Assembly: GCA_009925965.1 (NCBI GenBank)
Contig: RFPW01000158.1
Coordinates: forward strand, 1-5,323
Length of the DNA stretch: 5,323 nucleotides
DNA from: Betaproteobacteria bacterium
GTDB taxonomy: Bacteria; Pseudomonadota; Gammaproteobacteria; Burkholderiales; Burkholderiaceae_E
Direction of reading: 5' to 3'
The translations under genes were made by a program, and so were the position numbers. Below, one piece after another: positions 1-5,323 of this stretch (positions are counted from its first letter, which is position 1; every line of letters starts with the position of its first letter). The notes beneath the pieces are model-generated. The model was not told the DNA's origin. It ran no database searches and saw only the letters and a program-made list of their open reading frames with translations.

Positions 1-354
1 CGAATGCGCTCACACTGGCAGACTGTCCCTCGGTTTGGCGCCACGCCCGAATAAAGTCGGACACCGTCGTGTAACCGCCTTCGTAGCCCTCGCTCTGAAT
101 CTGGGCATAGAGCGCCTTGGCCGTGCGCCGCTCATGCTTGGGGCGACGCGCATCGGCCTTAAGCGCCATCCGCAGCGTCTCGTGAAACGCTGTGAGCTTG
201 CCCGCGTGCTCGGCGCGCTGATACTTCGGTGGGGTATCCACCGGTTCGCTCAGCCACTTCGTCACGGTGTTGCGTGACAGTTGATCCGCGCAATTGCGCG
301 TACCGATTTCTTATCCCGGGTATGTAAACGCCGGATCCTGCCAATCATGTCCAT
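1..354 (-). pseudogene. istA: IS21-family transposase IstA, N-terminal part, frameshifted and cut by the window edge
   Basis: IstA is the DDE transposase of IS21 elements and works with the ATPase IstB. Translation from ATG at 354-352 gives MDMIGRIRRLHTRDKKSVRAIAR, the start of the IstA helix-turn-helix, then runs out of frame to a TGA at 264-262. Shifting frame after the Arg codon at 288-286 restores the family sequence from 283 to the edge: LSRNTVTKWLSEP (end of the recognition helix), then a stretch with ARRPKHERRTAKALYAQIQ and EGYEGGYTTVSDFIRAWRQ, both typical of IstA. Restoring one G (CGG-GAT-CAA) would repair the frame as ARDQLSRN, although a 4-base loss fits the usual helix length slightly better. 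The start is supported by an AGGAGT Shine-Dalgarno 7 bases upstream. The copy is probably inactive, but a single-base assembly error in a multicopy element is a real alternative. Only about 118 codons are visible, so the catalytic DDE region is absent from the window. Confidence 0.88.
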
Positions 355-361
355 GGTGATC

Positions 362-367
362 ACTCCT
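362..367 (-). promoter_or_regulatory. Shine-Dalgarno site of istA
   Basis: The minus strand reads AGGAGT, followed by 7 bases (GATCACC) and the ATG at 354. This decides the istA start. The site adjoins an 8-bp palindrome GTGATCAC (356-363). Confidence 0.7.
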
Positions 368-371
368 GATC

Positions 372-397
372 CTCTGCTGCGTAAAAAAGCAGCAGAG
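372..397 (-). other. Hairpin in the istA leader
   Basis: CTCTGCTGC (372-380) and GCAGCAGAG (389-397) form a perfect 9-bp stem around an 8-base loop, GTAAAAAA on the plus strand. In the transcript direction (minus) the U-run is in the loop rather than after the stem, so this is not an ordinary intrinsic terminator. It sits between the stop codon of the truncated dehydrogenase (415) and the istA ribosome-binding site (362-367). A role in limiting istA expression from read-through transcripts is possible but only inferred. Confidence 0.6.
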
Positions 398-410
398 TAG
401 GTGGTTCACC

Positions 411-456
411 TGGCTCAGCTTTGGGTCGGCACAACCCTCATATGTGGCTCAATTTT
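411..456 (-). repeat. Two subterminal repeats of the IS21-like end
   Basis: Plus-strand 445-456 reads TGGCTCAATTTT and 411-422 reads TGGCTCAGCTTT: 10 of 12 bases match, in the same orientation, with starts 34 bp apart. IS21-family ends are known to carry several short repeated transposase-binding motifs inside the tip, and these fit that role. The binding function is inferred. Confidence 0.6.
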
Positions 457-1824
457 CGGCCGGCGACAACAGACGCCACCCGGATATAGTTTCTGAGCGA
501 TCTGTTCGATCGGAAGCTGGGTTAGCGAGCGGTGGGCGACAGCCGCGACAATTGCATTGGAGCGGGGGAGTTGGTCCCAGGATTTCAATTCAATTCCGTA
601 TTCCCTGAACGCTTCTGCAGGGTCGGCGACCGGATCATGCACATGGACCTGGGCGCCATAGCTTCGTAACTCGCTGACGACGTCGAAGACCCTTGAGTTA
701 CGAAGGTCGGCGACGTCTTCCTTGAAGGTGAGGCCCAGGATCGTGACAGGAGCCCCTGCGACCGGAAGTCCTGCCTTGGTGATTTCTTTGACGGTTTGCT
801 CGGCGACGTATTTGCCCATCCCATCATTGATTCGTCGTCCGGCGAGAATGACTTGGGGGTGGTAGCCGAGTTTTTCGGCCTTATGGGTGAGGTAATACGG
901 ATCGACTCCGATGCAGTGTCCGCCGACTAGGCCAGGCCGGAACGGCAGAAAATTCCACTTGGTACCCGCCGCTTCAAGCACCTCTTGGGTGTCGAGGCCC
1001 ATGCGGTGAAAGATCAGGGACAACTCGTTCATGAGGGCGATATTGAGATCGCGCTGGGTGTTCTCAATGACCTTGGAGGCTTCTGCGACCGCGATGCTGC
1101 TGGCCCGAAAGACGCCCGCTTCAACGATTTGCTCATAGGTTTGTGCGATCAGTTCAAGCGCCTCAGGGGTGTCTCCTGAGACCACTTTGCAAACCGTACT
1201 GAGGGTGTGTTTGCGGTCACCAGGGTTGATGCGCTCGGGGGAGTAACCCACATGGAAGTCCTGCTTCCAGCGAAATCCGGATTCGGCTTCAAGGATGGGG
1301 ATGCAGATTTCTTCGGTAGCGCCCGGGTAAACCGTGGATTCGTAGATGATGACCGTACCCTTACGAAGGGTGCGGGCGACCGCGCGCGTCGCGTCGATCA
1401 GTGGGCCAAAATCAGGTTGATGTGCCGCATTGACGGGGGTTGGGACACAAATAAAGAGCATCTCGCAATCGCTGAGCGATTCGGGATCGTCGCTAAATTT
1501 AAGACGCTGCGCGCTCAGGAGCTGGCTTGGTTCGATCTCTCCCGCAGGGTCCTGACCAGACTGCAAGCGGTCGATATGCCCGGAGGACGCATCGTGCCCG
1601 ATGGTTTGGAAGCGACGCCCGAAAGCGACTGCGAGCGGCAGGCCGACGTAGCCTAAACCGACGACGCCGATGCGCAGTGTCTGCAGACGAACCCGGGATA
1701 ACGCGGGCAGAGCGCTGCGCTCAGGTTCGGCGCTGCGCTCTGGATCGGCATTGGGCTCAGGTTGCGCGAGCGAATTTGGGGCAAGCTCAACGATCGGCCG
1801 ATGGTTGCTGGATGTCAGGCGCAT
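415..1824 (-). CDS. tviB: UDP-sugar (UDP-GlcNAc-type) 6-dehydrogenase, TviB/WbpO family, C-terminus replaced by IS sequence
   Basis: Family members oxidise C6 of a UDP-N-acetylhexosamine to the uronic acid in two NAD-dependent steps, supplying capsule, Vi-type or O-antigen synthesis in the cytoplasm. Visible features are the N-terminal Rossmann motif GLGYVG (56-61), VPTP (127-130), YESTVYPG (161-168), GYSPERINPGD (193-203), EASKVIENTQRDLNIALMNE (248-267, with Lys251), and GLVGGHCIGVDPYYLTHKAE (298-317) with catalytic Cys304 and Asp308. A C-terminal UDP-binding domain follows. The match to TviB/WbpO is closer than to UDP-glucose dehydrogenase Ugd, but the exact substrate cannot be told. Two things are odd. 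About 45 extra N-terminal residues with a PERSA repeat precede the Rossmann fold, and no later ATG, GTG or TTG was found that would remove them. At the other end, after YPGGV (447-451) the family sequence stops and residues 452-469 are translated from the IS21 tip, losing an estimated 20-25 native residues including the usual final strand. All catalytic residues remain, so activity is uncertain rather than excluded. No strong Shine-Dalgarno precedes 1824. tsaD lies 104 bp upstream on the same strand. Confidence 0.9.
   Translation of the reverse strand: MRLTSSNHRPIVELAPNSLAQPEPNADPERSAEPERSALPALSRVRLQTLRIGVVGLGYVGLPLAVAFGRRFQTIGHDASSGHIDRLQSGQDPAGEIEPSQLLSAQRLKFSDDPESLSDCEMLFICVPTPVNAAHQPDFGPLIDATRAVARTLRKGTVIIYESTVYPGATEEICIPILEAESGFRWKQDFHVGYSPERINPGDRKHTLSTVCKVVSGDTPEALELIAQTYEQIVEAGVFRASSIAVAEASKVIENTQRDLNIALMNELSLIFHRMGLDTQEVLEAAGTKWNFLPFRPGLVGGHCIGVDPYYLTHKAEKLGYHPQVILAGRRINDGMGKYVAEQTVKEITKAGLPVAGAPVTILGLTFKEDVADLRNSRVFDVVSELRSYGAQVHVHDPVADPAEAFREYGIELKSWDQLPRSNAIVAAVAHRSLTQLPIEQIAQKLYPGGVCCRRPKIEPHMRVVPTQS
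1712..1765 (-). repeat. 18-bp tandem repeat, three units, in the dehydrogenase N-terminal extension
   Basis: Units at 1712-1729 and 1730-1747 match at 16 of 18 bases, and a degenerate third unit at 1748-1765 matches at about 13 of 18. Because 18 bp is six codons, the repeat stays in frame and encodes successive six-residue blocks (PNADPE, RSAEPE, RSALPA) in a charged, proline-rich stretch ahead of the Rossmann fold. It is probably a disordered tail that varies by slippage. Confidence 0.7.
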
Positions 1825-1843
1825 GGGAAACCCCAGAAGGATG

Positions 1844-1864
1844 GCCCAAGCGGATTTCTTGGGC
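1844..1864. other. Short inverted repeat between tsaD and the dehydrogenase gene
   Basis: GCCCAAG (1844-1850) and CTTGGGC (1858-1864) form a perfect 7-bp stem with a 7-base loop. It lies in the 104-bp gap (1825-1928) between the tsaD stop and the dehydrogenase start. There is no T-tract on either side, so a factor-independent terminator is not well supported. It could be an operator-like palindrome or chance. Confidence 0.3.
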
Positions 1865-1928
1865 GCGTCCGAACCTTCGCACCCCTGACCGGAGGCTTAA
1901 GTGCTCGGTGACACGCAGCGCGCTTGAA

Positions 1929-2966
1929 TCAACCGCTGGGTGTAAGTTCTTCGAGGGGCCAGCGCGGACGGACACGTTGGTCTGGGGCTGGCAACCCAGC
2001 GCTCAGGCGCAGCGCGCCCGCGAAGGCGATCATGGCACCGTTATCGGTACAGAGTTCGGGTTCGGGGAAACAAACGCGAACGCCCAGTTTGGCTTCGGCA
2101 CGGGCGAACTGTTCGCGCAGCAGGCGATTCGCGCTGACGCCGCCGGCCACGACCAGAGTGCGGTGTCCGGTTGTTTTGAGTGCGCTCAATGACTTGGCCA
2201 CCAGGACTTCGACAATGGCGGCTTGAACGGCCGCGGCGAGATCGGGGCGAAATTGGGGATCTTGGGGGCTATTGGGGAATTCGTCGCGTTGGGCGCGTTG
2301 CACCTGCGTCGCAACCGCTGTTTTGAGTCCGCTGAATGAAAATTCGAGATTCCCAGAGCGGAGCATGGGTCGGGGCAATGTGAAGCGACTAGGGTCGCCG
2401 GAGTCGGCCAGGCGGGCGATCGCGGGGCCACCAGGGTAGCCCAAGCCAAGCAATTTAGCGGATTTGTCAAACGCTTCCCCCGCTGCATCGTCGAGGGTGT
2501 CGCCAAGCAGTCGATACTGGCCAATTCCGGTGACTTCGAGCAATTGAGTGTGCCCGCCGGAAACCAGCAAGGCCACGAATGGAAAATCGGGCGGGTCTCT
2601 GGCGAGTAGCGGGCTGAGCAGGTGACCTTCGAGATGATGGATGCCGATTGCCGGTATCCCAAGTGCCCAGGCGGCCGCAGTGGCGACTGAAGCGCCGACC
2701 AGGAGCGCGCCAATGAGACCCGGACCCGCCGTGTAGGCAATTGCGTTCACATCGGAACGGCTTACGCTCGCCTCACGCAGGACTTGGTCAGTAAGAGGCA
2801 GGACCCGACGAATATGGTCCCGCGAGGCGAGTTCGGGGACAACGCCCCCGTATTGCTCATGCATGGCGACCTGAGAATGCAGTGCTTGTGCGCGCAGACC
2901 CCTGACCGTGTCATAGAGTGCAACACCGGTTTCGTCGCATGAAGATTCGATTCCGAGTACAAGCAT
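1929..2966 (-). CDS. tsaD: tRNA N6-adenosine threonylcarbamoyltransferase TsaD
   Basis: TsaD transfers the threonylcarbamoyl group from threonylcarbamoyl-AMP (made by TsaC) to A37 of ANN-decoding tRNAs, forming t6A, in a cytoplasmic complex with TsaB and TsaE. It is essential in many bacteria. The protein begins MLVLGIESSCDETG, the family's usual N-terminus with the ASKHA nucleotide-binding strand. It carries HLEGH with metal-ligand His111 and His115, numbering identical to E. coli TsaD, which supports this start. Further motifs are VSGGHTQL (135-142), GDTLDDAAGEAFDK (155-168), GYPGGP (176-181), FSGLKTAV (211-218), VAGGVSANRLLREQF (273-287) and CTDNGAMIAFAG (306-317) with the third metal ligand Asp308. 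At 345 residues it is full length. An in-frame ATG at 2999 would add 11 residues and overlap ybiB, and was rejected on family length. The Shine-Dalgarno is weak. The gene diverges from ybiB over 21 bp. Confidence 0.97.
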   Translation of the reverse strand: MLVLGIESSCDETGVALYDTVRGLRAQALHSQVAMHEQYGGVVPELASRDHIRRVLPLTDQVLREASVSRSDVNAIAYTAGPGLIGALLVGASVATAAAWALGIPAIGIHHLEGHLLSPLLARDPPDFPFVALLVSGGHTQLLEVTGIGQYRLLGDTLDDAAGEAFDKSAKLLGLGYPGGPAIARLADSGDPSRFTLPRPMLRSGNLEFSFSGLKTAVATQVQRAQRDEFPNSPQDPQFRPDLAAAVQAAIVEVLVAKSLSALKTTGHRTLVVAGGVSANRLLREQFARAEAKLGVRVCFPEPELCTDNGAMIAFAGALRLSAGLPAPDQRVRPRWPLEELTPSG

Positions 2967-2987
2967 GATCTGAGTAGGATACCGCGC
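2967..2987. promoter_or_regulatory. 21-bp divergent gap between tsaD and ybiB start codons
   Basis: The gap holds TAGGA (2975-2979), a modest Shine-Dalgarno 8 bases before the ybiB ATG. On the opposite strand only a weak site is seen for tsaD. There is no room for two promoters, so core promoter elements must lie inside the opposing coding sequences, or one gene must be expressed from further away. I found no convincing -35/-10 pair and no LexA-type CTG-N10-CAG site here. Confidence 0.45.
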
Positions 2988-3938
2988 ATGAATCTCCAAC
3001 CGCTGCTGAAACGGATCGGACGCGGCGCCTCAGGGGCCCGAAGCCTCGAGCGCCACGAGGCTGCCCAGCTTTTTTCCTGGCTTTTCGACGGGCTGTTGGA
3101 CCCAGCGCAGGTCGGTGCCGTCTTGATCGCGCTGCGCATGAAGGGCGAATCGGTCGATGAACTGGTTGGCGCCCTTGATGCGCTGCAGGGCCGGCAGGGG
3201 CGGATTGGCGTGGAGCCGGGGCGGCCTGTGGTTTCGATTCCGACCTATAACGGGGCTCGCAATGCGCCCAATCTCGTGCCGCTGCTTGCTTGCCTGCTGG
3301 CTCGGGAGGGGGTTCAGGTGATCGTACATGGCGTTCGTCACGATCCGGGTCGAACCGCTAGCGCTGAAATTTGGTCTGCGTTGGGGCAGCAACTGTGCGA
3401 GTCCATCGGGCAGGCTGAAGCGAGTCTCCAACGGGGCGCCCCAGCCTTTGTGCCGATCGATATTCTGGCGCCGCCGCTTGCCCGAATGTTGGGATTTCGA
3501 ACCTTACTGGGATTGCGAAATACGGGACACACCATTGCCAAACTGCTCAATCCGACGGCGCTGCCGGCTTGCCTGCGTTTGTCGGCGTACACCCACCCGG
3601 AGTTCGATCTTCTGCAGCGCCAAACGCTAGAACGTCTCGATGCCCATGCGATGGTCATGCGCGCGACCGAAGGCGAGGTGGTGGCGAATGTTCGGCGCCC
3701 TTCGAAGATTGATTGGTTCAGCGAAGGCCGCTGGCAGACGGCCGTGGAAGGACAGTCGGTAGCGACTGGGGGCGAATCAATCTGGCCCGAGCGGGATGCG
3801 CGGTCGACGGCTGCCTGGACCGCAGCGGTGCTCGCTGGCGTTAATTCCGTCCCGAACAGCATCGCGGCTCAAGTCGAGGCGGTGGCCAAGGCTGCGCGGG
3901 CATCGATGTCGATCCCATCCGGAGCGTCCGCAATATGA
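2988..3938 (+). CDS. ybiB: YbiB, TrpD2-family nucleic-acid-binding protein
   Basis: YbiB proteins have the anthranilate phosphoribosyltransferase (TrpD, glycosyltransferase family 3) fold, but the E. coli member lacks that activity and binds DNA and RNA without sequence specificity. The 316 residues match the family length (E. coli about 320). Residues 1-70 form the helical N-terminal domain, with LLDPAQVGAVLIALRMKGES at 36-55. The TrpD phosphoribosyl-pyrophosphate loop (GTGGD type) is replaced by the TrpD2 form YNGARNAPNLVPLLA (87-101). VIVHG (111-115), GLRNTGHTIAKLLNP (175-189) and ATEGEVVANVRRPSKIDW (226-243) follow, all typical of YbiB. In E. coli the gene follows dinG under LexA control; here neither dinG nor a LexA box is seen. 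Its stop overlaps the next start by ATGA, indicating co-transcription and translational coupling with the flavoprotein. The nucleic-acid role is family knowledge and the local role is unknown. Confidence 0.92.
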   Translation: MNLQPLLKRIGRGASGARSLERHEAAQLFSWLFDGLLDPAQVGAVLIALRMKGESVDELVGALDALQGRQGRIGVEPGRPVVSIPTYNGARNAPNLVPLLACLLAREGVQVIVHGVRHDPGRTASAEIWSALGQQLCESIGQAEASLQRGAPAFVPIDILAPPLARMLGFRTLLGLRNTGHTIAKLLNPTALPACLRLSAYTHPEFDLLQRQTLERLDAHAMVMRATEGEVVANVRRPSKIDWFSEGRWQTAVEGQSVATGGESIWPERDARSTAAWTAAVLAGVNSVPNSIAAQVEAVAKAARASMSIPSGASAI

Positions 3939-4746
3939 CGCGAGTGATCAAGGGCCTGGACACCTTTGATGTGGCGATCGTCGGTGCAGGGGCCGCAGGA
4001 ATGTACTGCGCCGCGCAGGCGGGCGCGCGCGGTGCCCGGGTCGTCTTGATCGACCATGCCCAACGATTGGCTGAAAAGATTCGTATTTCGGGTGGCGGTC
4101 GCTGCAATTTCACGAACCTCGAGGGCGATCAGATCGATCGTTATCTGGGTGACGACCCACTGTTTGCGCGATTTGCCTTACGCGAACATCCGCCAGCCGA
4201 GTTCATTGAGTTGGTTCGTCGCTATCGAATCGCGTTTCACGAGAAGCACCGCGGCCAATTGTTTTGCGACACATCCGCCGAGGAAATCATTGCGATGCTG
4301 GTCGCCGAGTGCGAGCGAGCGGGTGTCGCATGGCGGAGGCCGGTTGCGGTTCGATCCGTTGCGCGATCCGGGCAGGGGTTTCAACTCCAGACCGACGCGG
4401 GTTCGATCGATGCCAGGCGACTGGTCGTGGCCACTGGCGGGCTGCCTGTACCCAAGATCGGTGCTACGGACTGGGGTTTGACTCTGGCGAAACAATTCGG
4501 GTTGGCCGTGGTTGAGCCGCGCCCCGCGCTGGTTCCATTGACGTTTGCGGCGCACGACTGGACCGTATTTGTTCCGCTAGCTGGTATCTCGCTTGAGGTG
4601 GGTATTCAGGTTCAACCTCAGTCGCTCCATACAGTGGCCGGGGGTCGGCGGCCCAAGCCTATCCTGTTTGTCGAGGACTTGCTCTTCACTCATCGTGGAT
4701 TGAGCGGTCCTGCCGTGCTCCAGACGTCCAGTTTTTGGCGTCCGGG

Positions 4747-4756
4747 TGATGTGATG
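4747..4756 (+). repeat. 5-bp tandem duplication TGATG-TGATG causing the frameshift
   Basis: TGATG occupies 4747-4751 and again 4752-4756. One copy in excess shifts the frame by five bases and converts the family-like DALQVNLLPG into DVMPCKSIC. The junction between the copies, 4751/4752, is also the edge of the terminal inverted repeat. Confidence 0.8.
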
Positions 4757-4850
4757 CCTTGCAAGTCAATCTGCTGCCTGGCCAGGAATTGGCAAAGGAG
4801 TTGATTCAGCTGAAGGTCGGTGGACGAAAAGCCTTGTCGACCATTTTGGC
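4752..4850 (+). repeat. Inverted repeat, copy A (inside the oxidoreductase gene)
   Basis: These 99 bases are identical to the reverse complement of 5225-5323. After one mismatch (4851/5224) four more bases match (4852-4855 with 5220-5223), and then similarity ends. Copy A encodes QVNLLPGQELAKELIQLKVGGRKALSTILAE-type family sequence in its native place, so it is the original. Confidence 0.95.
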
Positions 4851-5224
4851 GGAGCGCTTGCCTCGGCGACTGGCGCAGGATGGGTTCGAGCCCCTCACCG
4901 GGCACCCTGCGGAGTTGGGTTTGAGCCGAATCGCTGACTTCCCCGATCGGGTGTTGCAGGAACTTTCGGGGCGGATCCAGTCCTGGACCATGACGCCATC
5001 CGGGTCCGAGGGGTGGCGTAAGGCGGAGGTCATGCGAGGTGGGGTCTCAACCCGAGAATTGGACCCGCGAACGATGGAGAGCCGTCGGATCCCGGGCCTG
5101 CACTTCATTGGGGAAGTTGTCGACGTCACGGGTTGGCTGGGCGGGTACAACTTTCAGTGGGCGTGGTCCTCCGGAACGGTTTGTGCTCGGGCCATGACCG
5201 AGTTGGGGGCCTGAAAATTGCTCT

Positions 5225-5323
5225 GCCAAAATGGTCGACAAGGCTTTTCGTCCACCGACCTTCAGCTGAATCAACTCCTTTGCCAATTCCTGGCCAGGCA
5301 GCAGATTGACTTGCAAGGCATCA
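5225..5323 (-). repeat. Inverted repeat, copy B, at the very end of the sequence
   Basis: This is a perfect reverse-complement copy of 4752-4850. It starts 10 bases after the oxidoreductase stop and runs to the last base, so its true length could be greater. It has no independent coding meaning: the minus-strand frame across 5047-5316 is antisense to the oxidoreductase followed by copy B. It is probably a fold-back chimera or a graph-overlap artefact. A real inverted duplication is possible. Confidence 0.93.

Larger units (their letters stand above)
1..471 (-). mobile_element. IS21-family insertion sequence, left (istA-proximal) end, cut by window edge
   Basis: The tip is placed at 471 because the minus strand there reads TGTTGTCGCCGGCCG. 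It begins with the TG usual for IS21-family ends, and this is exactly where the dehydrogenase reading frame loses family similarity. Inside the tip are two subterminal repeats (445-456 and 411-422), a leader hairpin (372-397) and the start of an istA-like transposase (354 downwards). The tip, repeats, leader and istA order is that of IS21 elements. The rest of istA, istB and the other end lie beyond position 1. The bases abutting the tip on the plus strand are GACGC (472-476). IS21 elements usually duplicate 4-8 bp of target, so the same bases should flank the other end. The IS boundary is inferred from one end only. Confidence 0.85.
3935..5214 (+). pseudogene. yhiN: YhiN/BaiN-family (HI0933-like) NAD(P)/FAD-dependent oxidoreductase, frameshifted as assembled
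   Basis: This is a flavoprotein of the HI0933/YhiN family. The physiological substrate of the E. coli member is not established, and a distant relative, BaiN, acts on bile-acid intermediates in gut clostridia. The first frame (3935-4804) shows the FAD-binding GAGAAG (17-22), acidic Asp40 at the end of the second strand, ISGGGRCNFTN (51-61), LFCD (109-112), ATGG (166-169) and LLFTHRGLSGPAVLQTSSFW (249-268). It then goes out of frame after Asp272 and stops. The remainder lies in another frame (4759-5214): QVNLLPG, GTEGW-like SEGWRKAEVMRGGVST, and the C-terminal signature IGEVVDVTGWLGGYNFQWAWSSG. Removing one copy of a TGATG duplication at 4747-4756 rejoins the halves as WRPGDALQVNLLPG, matching the family without a gap and giving a normal 424-residue protein. 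The break may therefore be an assembly error and the gene intact. The start is coupled to ybiB by ATGA, with GGAG at 3921-3924. Confidence 0.92.

Noticed and set aside
35..277. Plus-strand open frame of 80 codons at the left end
   Set aside because: It is antisense to the istA coding sequence, which has clear family similarity.
262..290. Programmed ribosomal frameshift in istA
   Set aside because: IS21 IstA is normally one continuous frame, and there is no slippery homopolymer at the shift point.
372..397. Hairpin as an intrinsic terminator
   Set aside because: The U/A run is in the loop, not after the stem on either strand.
1825..1928. Promoter for the dehydrogenase gene in the gap after tsaD
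   Set aside because: No -35/-10 pair with acceptable spacing was visible. Only a 7-bp inverted repeat without a T-tract is present.
1527..2192. Long plus-strand open frame (221 codons) across the dehydrogenase start and the tsaD end
   Set aside because: It is antisense to two well-supported genes. Its translation is Arg/Ala-rich low complexity with no recognisable motif, as expected of a GC-rich shadow frame.
2967..2999. Upstream in-frame ATG for tsaD at 2999
   Set aside because: The family starts M-x-V-L-G-I-E, and using 2966 puts the metal-binding histidines at 111 and 115 as in E. coli. The longer start would overlap ybiB.
3338..3862. Minus-strand open frame (174 codons) within ybiB
   Set aside because: It lies wholly antisense to ybiB, whose family motifs are continuous throughout. 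No motif or ribosome site was seen.
5047..5316. Minus-strand open frame starting inside copy B of the inverted repeat
   Set aside because: Its first part is a fragment of the oxidoreductase carried by copy B, and the rest is antisense to the same gene. It is chimeric and not a real gene.

Overview
The window carries four or five protein-coding loci typical of a moderately GC-rich proteobacterium. The mix of a TrpD2-type YbiB, bacterial TsaD and a YhiN/BaiN-type flavoprotein suggests a gamma- or betaproteobacterium, but I cannot name the genus. The left edge lies inside an insertion sequence and the right edge inside a fold-back repeat. Both are places where short-read assemblies stop, so the window looks like a complete small contig.

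Layout. Positions 1-471 are one end of an IS21-family element: a frameshifted, edge-truncated istA on the minus strand, its leader hairpin and its terminal and subterminal repeats. The element is inserted into the 3' end of a TviB/WbpO-type nucleotide-sugar dehydrogenase gene (415-1824, minus). That gene loses its natural C-terminus and ends with 18 codons read from the IS tip. Upstream of it on the same strand is an intact tsaD (1929-2966), for tRNA t6A modification. tsaD diverges from ybiB (2988-3938, plus) across only 21 bp. ybiB overlaps by ATGA a YhiN/BaiN-family FAD oxidoreductase gene (3935-5214, plus), which is frameshifted at about position 4752. The last 99 bases (5225-5323) are a perfect inverted copy of 4752-4850, from inside that oxidoreductase gene.

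How the parts relate. tsaD, ybiB and the oxidoreductase gene are housekeeping or conserved-accessory genes. The dehydrogenase makes a UDP-sugar uronic acid for surface polysaccharide, and its gene has been altered by transposition. The IS is co-oriented with the dehydrogenase gene, so a polysaccharide transcript would run straight into istA.

Main points for a second look. (1) The hybrid dehydrogenase C-terminus is made by the IS tip. (2) The oxidoreductase frameshift is explained exactly by a 5-bp tandem duplication, TGATG-TGATG. (3) That duplication sits on the boundary of the 99-bp inverted repeat that also forms the end of the sequence. This coincidence points to an assembly or amplification artefact rather than a true pseudogene. 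I found no CRISPR array, no tRNA or rRNA, and no convincing new multi-gene system.
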